Source: a virus. From it: 24,548 bases of DNA. The notes below the pieces were generated by a model. The model worked only from the letters and a program-made list of their open reading frames with translations, made no database searches and was not told the DNA's origin. Positions 21,446 through 24,548 of this stretch are shown one piece after another. Made by a program: the position numbers and the translations under genes. The stretch is from IMG/VR virus record IMGVR_UViG_3300010160_000214, positions 1 through 24,548 of that record, one strand, 5' to 3'. Each line of letters begins with the position of its first letter. Position 1 is the first letter of the stretch.

Positions 21446-22965
21446 GACCCCATCCATGAGTTAGTTACGGCGTTTGATTGAGAGTTTACGCGCCGCACAG
21501 GCTCGCGGTATTCGCGGTGCGCGACGGGGAAGGCAAAGGTGACGGCCAGCGCGTCAGCGGCATCCGGTGAGGCTAGTCCACGACTACGCATCTCTTTTTT
21601 CCCCTCAAGGAAAATCGTGCCGCTGCTGTTAGGCTTTTTCATGGGGCCGACCAGATCAGCTTTTAGCTGGCGGTCGCTTGGAATGGATGCTGTTTTCAAC
21701 CAATCCTTCATGGTGCCCCGCATTTCCGCCCGCTTGTTGCCCCACATAATAGAGTTCTTGGCCTTCCAGCCAAAGTTTACCCCGCGTACCTTATAACGCT
21801 GCTCCGTCAACCTGTCAAGTATGCCGTAGCCGAGGCCACCTTCGTCGATTACCGACAGGATCGGCTTGTATTCCTCTATGGCGTCGATCACCCGCCCAAC
21901 AATCGTCATGGTGTCCTCGCCCGAGTAGCGTTTGATTGCCACAATGTCGCGCCCCTGGCGCACCACCAGCACGGTTGAGTCGGCGCCCCCTCGCGCCGGG
22001 TCGATCCCTAATACTATGGGTGCGGTGGTGTCCTTCCACTTGTCGCGGTTCATGGCGTCCTCGACCAGCATGGGTTTGATGAACTGATCCTCGCCCGCGT
22101 CGGGGAATTCACCATACACCTCAACCTTGGCCTGCGGTGAGTCTTCGCCATACTCCGCAATAATCTGCTCGTATACCTTCTTGTCGGTGTCCTCGACGGT
22201 GCGCGCGTCCACGCTGCGAGTGTTCCAGAAGGCGCGCTTGGCGTGGAAACACTCAAAAAAGTAGCCCTCGTTGCGGCGCGGGTTGCTGAAGGCAAACCAA
22301 TACCGGTCTGGCGTGTTCTCGGTAAAGAACCCCGCGCCCACCTCCCATATCGGGTTGGGGATACCGCTTGACTCGTCAAAGATCAACATCATGCCGTCTT
22401 GATTATGCACACCCGCGTAGCTGTCCGGATTCTCCGCCGACCAGAGTTTGCCCTCTGCCGCCCAGTAGCGTGTGCCTTTCTTCAGGTCGCGCTCGACTAA
22501 TTCGCACAGCCACTGCGCCGGCACCAGCTTCGTTGCGCTAATCTCAAACCAGTGGTTGTTGATGGTCATCGCTGCCCACTTGGTCAGCTCAGCCCAGGTC
22601 ACCGACCGCAGTTGACTCTCCGAGTTGGCGCTGATGACGATGCTGCCACCGATGCGGGTGGTCAGCATCCACAGCACCAGCCAACTGACCAGTGCCGACT
22701 TGCCGATCCCGCGCCCGCTGCTAACGGCTTCCCGCAGGGTGTCCATCTGCACCTTGCCTTTGTTACCTTGTATATGCGCCTTAATGTCGCGCAGCACCTG
22801 CCGTTGCCACGCGCGCGGGCCTTTGAACTTATGCAGCGGGGTGTTCTTCTGCCCCCACGGAAACGCAAACAACACGAACGCCTCGGGGTCGTCGGCCAGT
22901 GCCGGCGACCATAGCTCCACCATCAACTTCTGTTCTTCGTCGGACTTATAGATGGGCTGTTGCAT
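21442..22965 (-). CDS. Terminase large subunit, 507 aa
   Basis: ATP-driven packaging motor with nuclease. The N-terminal ATPase has a Walker A-like SGRGIGKSA at residues 83-91, with preceding adenine-motif candidates near W53 and Q54. Walker B is MMLIFDES (192-199, catalytic E198), and a coupling motif FSNPRR lies at 226-231. The C-terminal RNase H-like nuclease shows acidic residues D322 (GIDPARGGADS), D374 (SVIDEGGLG) and D468 or D471 (SPDAADAL). Length is close to P22 gp2 (499 aa). The 20-base overlap with the small terminase gene implies coupled expression. All key residues appear intact. Confidence 0.96.
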   Translation of the reverse strand: MQQPIYKSDEEQKLMVELWSPALADDPEAFVLFAFPWGQKNTPLHKFKGPRAWQRQVLRDIKAHIQGNKGKVQMDTLREAVSSGRGIGKSALVSWLVLWMLTTRIGGSIVISANSESQLRSVTWAELTKWAAMTINNHWFEISATKLVPAQWLCELVERDLKKGTRYWAAEGKLWSAENPDSYAGVHNQDGMMLIFDESSGIPNPIWEVGAGFFTENTPDRYWFAFSNPRRNEGYFFECFHAKRAFWNTRSVDARTVEDTDKKVYEQIIAEYGEDSPQAKVEVYGEFPDAGEDQFIKPMLVEDAMNRDKWKDTTAPIVLGIDPARGGADSTVLVVRQGRDIVAIKRYSGEDTMTIVGRVIDAIEEYKPILSVIDEGGLGYGILDRLTEQRYKVRGVNFGWKAKNSIMWGNKRAEMRGTMKDWLKTASIPSDRQLKADLVGPMKKPNSSGTIFLEGKKEMRSRGLASPDAADALAVTFAFPVAHREYREPVRRVNSQSNAVTNSWMGS

Positions 22966-23416
22966 CGGGTTCCACGTGGATCATCCGCGCCGGGGGGCGC
23001 CGGTGCGGTTGCGCGTCCTCAACCTCGACTGCTTGGCCGTCGATCACCCTTGCGCGGGCTTCCTCAAGGGCGGTTAGCACACTGATCTTCTGATACACGT
23101 CCACACTGATCTCGGTCTTGGCCGTCCAACCGTGCACGTGTTGCAGGATCGCCAGGCTCGCTTTAGCGTCGCCCTGTTCCGACGCCTCGTTCAGTCGGCG
23201 GGCGGCTTGCATTTCGTTGTCGGCCTTGCCCTTCTGCGCGGCCATCTCGGCCAATGGGTCAAATTGGCACAATTGGCGATACTCCGTGGGGAGCATCCCG
23301 GCCGCTAGCGCCAGTGAATCCCCTTTTAAACCTAAATTTGCAGCAGTGTATATGGCGTTCAAGCGTTGCTCTGTCGCCTTGACAACGCGCGGTGTGAACG
23401 GGAGTGACTTGAACAT
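22946..23416 (-). CDS. Terminase small subunit, 156 aa
   Basis: Recognises the packaging start site and loads the large subunit. The N-terminal part contains NAIYTAANLGLKGDSLALAAGMLPTEYRQLCQFDP, a helix-turn-helix-like segment typical of podoviral small terminases. It is followed by a central helical oligomerisation part (MQAARRLNEASEQGDAKASLAILQHVHGW) and an acidic/basic tail. Length agrees with P22 gp3 (162 aa). I take the ATG at 23416; a TTG 12 codons upstream (23452) is also open, and neither has a strong Shine-Dalgarno sequence. It follows the endonuclease gene after 50 bases and overlaps the large subunit. Confidence 0.88.
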   Translation of the reverse strand: MFKSLPFTPRVVKATEQRLNAIYTAANLGLKGDSLALAAGMLPTEYRQLCQFDPLAEMAAQKGKADNEMQAARRLNEASEQGDAKASLAILQHVHGWTAKTEISVDVYQKISVLTALEEARARVIDGQAVEVEDAQPHRRPPARMIHVEPDATAHL

Positions 23417-23466
23417 AGCCCGTTTATAGCACGACTGTTTCTTGTTTGCCAATATGACAATTTTGC

Positions 23467-24123
23467 CTATGTTTGCTTGGCATACAATTTTTGCAAGGTA
23501 TTGATTGTTGACTCGGATGCTTTAGCTTCAAAATCTACCACCATAAATGACCGCGATACCGCGTATACCTCCCGTGCCAATTCAAACACAACCTTAAACG
23601 TATCCAACGCAACAAAAGCAAAAATATCGCACGCATCTTGGTTAGCTGGTAAACCACTAAATTTATACGCCGGCGTATCCCCCGCCCGGCCTTCGGTAGC
23701 ACACGTTGTAGTTTTGACTTGCACAGTAAAGAAATGCCCCCGCCCAAAGTCTCCGATAACATCGTATTCGGCGGTGTTACACGCCGGCAAAACGGCAAAA
23801 ACGCCGCACCGTTCCAATACCGCGCAGACTAAGTATTCTCCCGCAGCGCCGGTATGCCTGGGCACGTGGGTTTGGTTTGCCCAAGGGCCGTAACTGTCGC
23901 GCGCGGCGGCGCGCCTGCTGGTCTTAGCCGCCAGAGTTTCCGGCGGTAAAACCGCATACGAGGGTGCTAAGTCTTTAACGCTCACTGTCGTAGGCAATCC
24001 GTTTTTGCTTAGTGTGACGCGACCGGACTTAACCGGTATGGGCCGGGTGGTGCGGGCGTTTCGGACGCGGCCTTCTGGCGATATTTCGTATAGCCCTTCG
24101 TAACCAGTGATTGGCTTAAACAT
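23467..24123 (-). CDS. NUMOD4 plus PD-(D/E)XK endonuclease (I-Ssp6803I-like), 218 aa
   Basis: First gene of the leftward operon. Residues 3-60 match the NUMOD4 DNA-contact domain of HNH homing enzymes: PITGYEGLYEISPEGRVRNA, then GRVTLSKNGLPTTVSVKDLA. Residues about 92-145 are not HNH but a PD-(D/E)XK-type nuclease: GAAGEYLVCAVLERCG with E96, NTAEYDVIGD with D121, and TVQVKTTT with Q135 and K137. The E-25-D-14-Q-x-K layout, with Q in place of D/E, is the pattern I recall for the group I intron enzyme I-Ssp6803I (PDDEXK_5). It is probably a free-standing homing-type endonuclease, or one recruited to packaging because it sits beside the small terminase. No intron or disrupted gene flanks it. AGGA precedes the ATG by about 8 bases. 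Confidence 0.83.
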   Translation of the reverse strand: MFKPITGYEGLYEISPEGRVRNARTTRPIPVKSGRVTLSKNGLPTTVSVKDLAPSYAVLPPETLAAKTSRRAAARDSYGPWANQTHVPRHTGAAGEYLVCAVLERCGVFAVLPACNTAEYDVIGDFGRGHFFTVQVKTTTCATEGRAGDTPAYKFSGLPANQDACDIFAFVALDTFKVVFELAREVYAVSRSFMVVDFEAKASESTINTLQKLYAKQT

Positions 24124-24151
24124 ACCAAATTCCTAATAAAAAATAAAAATA

Positions 24152-24160
24152 ATTTTAGCA
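24152..24160 (-). promoter_or_regulatory. Extended -10 promoter for the leftward late operon
   Basis: Read leftward, TGCTAAAAT is an extended -10 element (TG-N-TAAAAT). It is placed about 28 bases before the endonuclease ATG, with a transcription start expected near 24145. No good -35 hexamer lies 16-18 bases upstream, as is usual for extended -10 promoters or those needing an activator. Transcription would cover the operon from 24123 down to 853. Confidence 0.45.
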
Positions 24161-24194
24161 CATCTTTTTTAATTGTAGCTGTTTATTTTTCAAA

Positions 24195-24203
24195 TTGTTC
24201 ACA
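24195..24203 (+). promoter_or_regulatory. Near-match DnaA box beside the AT-rich segment
   Basis: TTGTTCACA differs at one position from the consensus TTWTNCACA. It borders an AT-rich run (about 24125-24195), and the iteron-like array begins 58 bases further on. Alone it is weak evidence; taken together the parts resemble the arrangement of iteron origins. Confidence 0.3.
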
Positions 24204-24209
24204 AACGAT

Positions 24210-24226
24210 GCCGTGACCGACACGGC
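24210..24226. repeat. Inverted repeat GCCGTG / CACGGC
   Basis: A perfect 6-bp inverted repeat with a 5-base spacer (ACCGA), located upstream of the late promoter and between the DnaA-like box and the direct repeats. There is no T run on either side, so it is not an intrinsic terminator. It may be a protein binding site. Confidence 0.4.
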
Positions 24227-24260
24227 CAGCGCAAGGCCCTCCCTCCCCCCATGCTCCAAG

Positions 24261-24357
24261 TTAGTGTGCCCTCACTTCAAAGTTAGTGTGCCCTCACCTC
24301 AAAGTTAGTGGGCACTTACATCAAAGCCGGGATCGCATTGGGTTAGTGGGCACTCAC
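24261..24357 (+). repeat. Iteron-like direct repeats, four copies
   Basis: The 15-bp core TTAGTGKGCMCTYAC occurs at 24261-24275, 24283-24297, 24305-24319 and 24343-24357. The first three are exactly 22 bp apart and share a following HTCAAAG linker; the fourth is 38 bp further. Copies 1-2 carry TGCC where 3-4 carry GGCA. Each contains a GTG-N6-CAC (or TAC) dyad. The helical spacing (about two turns) indicates cooperative protein binding on one face. Confidence 0.85.
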
Positions 24358-24393
24358 AGACTGTCACCTGGTAGCCTGCAACATGTAGTTTTT

Positions 24394-24437
24394 TGTATGT
24401 AACCTCCTTGCAGTTTGCATGTAGTCGCCTTGCAAAC
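24394..24437 (+). repeat. Imperfect 22-bp tandem repeat, two copies
   Basis: TGTATGTAACCTCCTTGCAG (24394-24413) plus TT is followed by TGCATGTAGTCGCCTTGCAA (24416-24435) plus AC. Fifteen of 22 positions match, with core TGYATGTA and CCTTGCA. A further ACATGTAG at 24381-24388 may be a partial third copy. The unit length equals that of the upstream iteron-like array but the sequence is different. Confidence 0.6.
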
Positions 24438-24459
24438 GTGCATTGCGGGCTGGGCAGTT

Positions 24460-24548
24460 ATGGGCACTATTGGCAATATTGTCATGCCGGAAAAATCGCG
24501 CCCAAAACGGAGGAGATTACGCGCCAGTGCCATATATATACTTTTTAC
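24460..24548 (+). CDS. Possible start of a rightward gene, truncated by the window edge
   Basis: An open frame from ATG 24460 (MGTIGNIVMPEKSRPKRRRL...) or in-frame ATG 24484 stays open to the edge. The visible part is basic (KSRPKRRRLR). Neither start has a convincing ribosome binding site. A better GGAGGAG at 24509-24515 would instead serve a GTG at 24527 in another frame. Only about 30 codons are visible, so this is a weak call; it is listed because the region otherwise looks like a divergent control region. Confidence 0.2.
   Translation, partial: MGTIGNIVMPEKSRPKRRRLRASAIYILF

Larger units (their letters stand above)
24124..24459. other. Intergenic control region without a well-supported gene
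   Basis: This stretch separates the leftward late operon from whatever lies to the right. It holds an AT-rich segment with a promoter, a short inverted repeat, a C-rich run (24240-24250) and two groups of about 22-bp repeats. No open frame here has a plausible start, ribosome site and protein-like sequence. It most resembles a divergent control region or an origin. Confidence 0.6.

Noticed and set aside
24354-24533. A 59-codon minus-strand frame starting MALARNLLRFGRDFSG
   Set aside because: It runs through both repeat groups, has no ribosome binding site and no protein-like conservation; it would also place repeats inside a coding region.

Overview
The window is most of the late (virion and lysis) half of a tailed-phage genome with a P22-type head and short tail, infecting a Gram-negative bacterium. 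The evidence is a terminase pair, a P22-like portal, scaffold and coat set, P22 gp4-like and gp10-like tail-tube genes, three ejection proteins in tandem, and a holin plus GH108 muramidase lysis cassette. The secreted protein and the inner-membrane lysis genes fit a Gram-negative host. The exact host cannot be read from the sequence. No integrase, repressor, polymerase or tRNA is visible here, so lifestyle is open.

Layout. Bases 18-887 (+) hold four tiny overlapping genes, the end of a rightward operon. It meets the leftward operon tail to tail, overlapping 853-887. From 24123 down to 853 everything is on the minus strand, nearly gapless, with many 1- or 4-base stop/start overlaps. In transcription order it contains: a NUMOD4 plus PD-(D/E)XK endonuclease (24123-23467), small and large terminase, three very small basic proteins, portal, and a conserved small helical protein. 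Next comes an adhesin block (18293-14772): two paralogous beta-rich proteins, a tail-collar fibre protein, a repeat-bearing fibre protein, a glycine-rich adhesin and a small conserved protein. Then come scaffold, coat, a beta-rich accessory protein, a terminator, an AT-hook-like mini-protein, the gp4-like and gp10-like proteins, a fibre/needle-like protein, a small beta-rich protein, a cupin-like protein and three ejection proteins of 246, 611 and 972 residues. The operon ends with a coiled-coil membrane protein, a 3TM-type holin, a second membrane protein, the muramidase and a secreted six-cysteine protein.

The right end (24124-24548) has no well-supported gene. It carries an AT-rich stretch with an extended -10 promoter for the leftward operon, a near-match to a DnaA box, a four-copy 15-bp repeat spaced 22, 22 and 38 bp, and a second imperfect 22-bp tandem repeat. 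This resembles an iteron origin or an operator cluster, and is the most interesting non-coding signal.

How it works together. The terminase loads DNA through the portal into a scaffold-assembled coat shell. The gp4-like, gp10-like and needle/fibre proteins close the head and build the tail. The 246/611/972-residue proteins are ejected to carry DNA across the envelope. The adhesin block supplies receptor binding, and the last genes release progeny. The points that depart from a standard P22-type map are the domain-swapped endonuclease at the head of the operon, the adhesin block inserted between portal and scaffold, the cupin inside the virion operon, and the secreted cysteine-rich protein after the muramidase.
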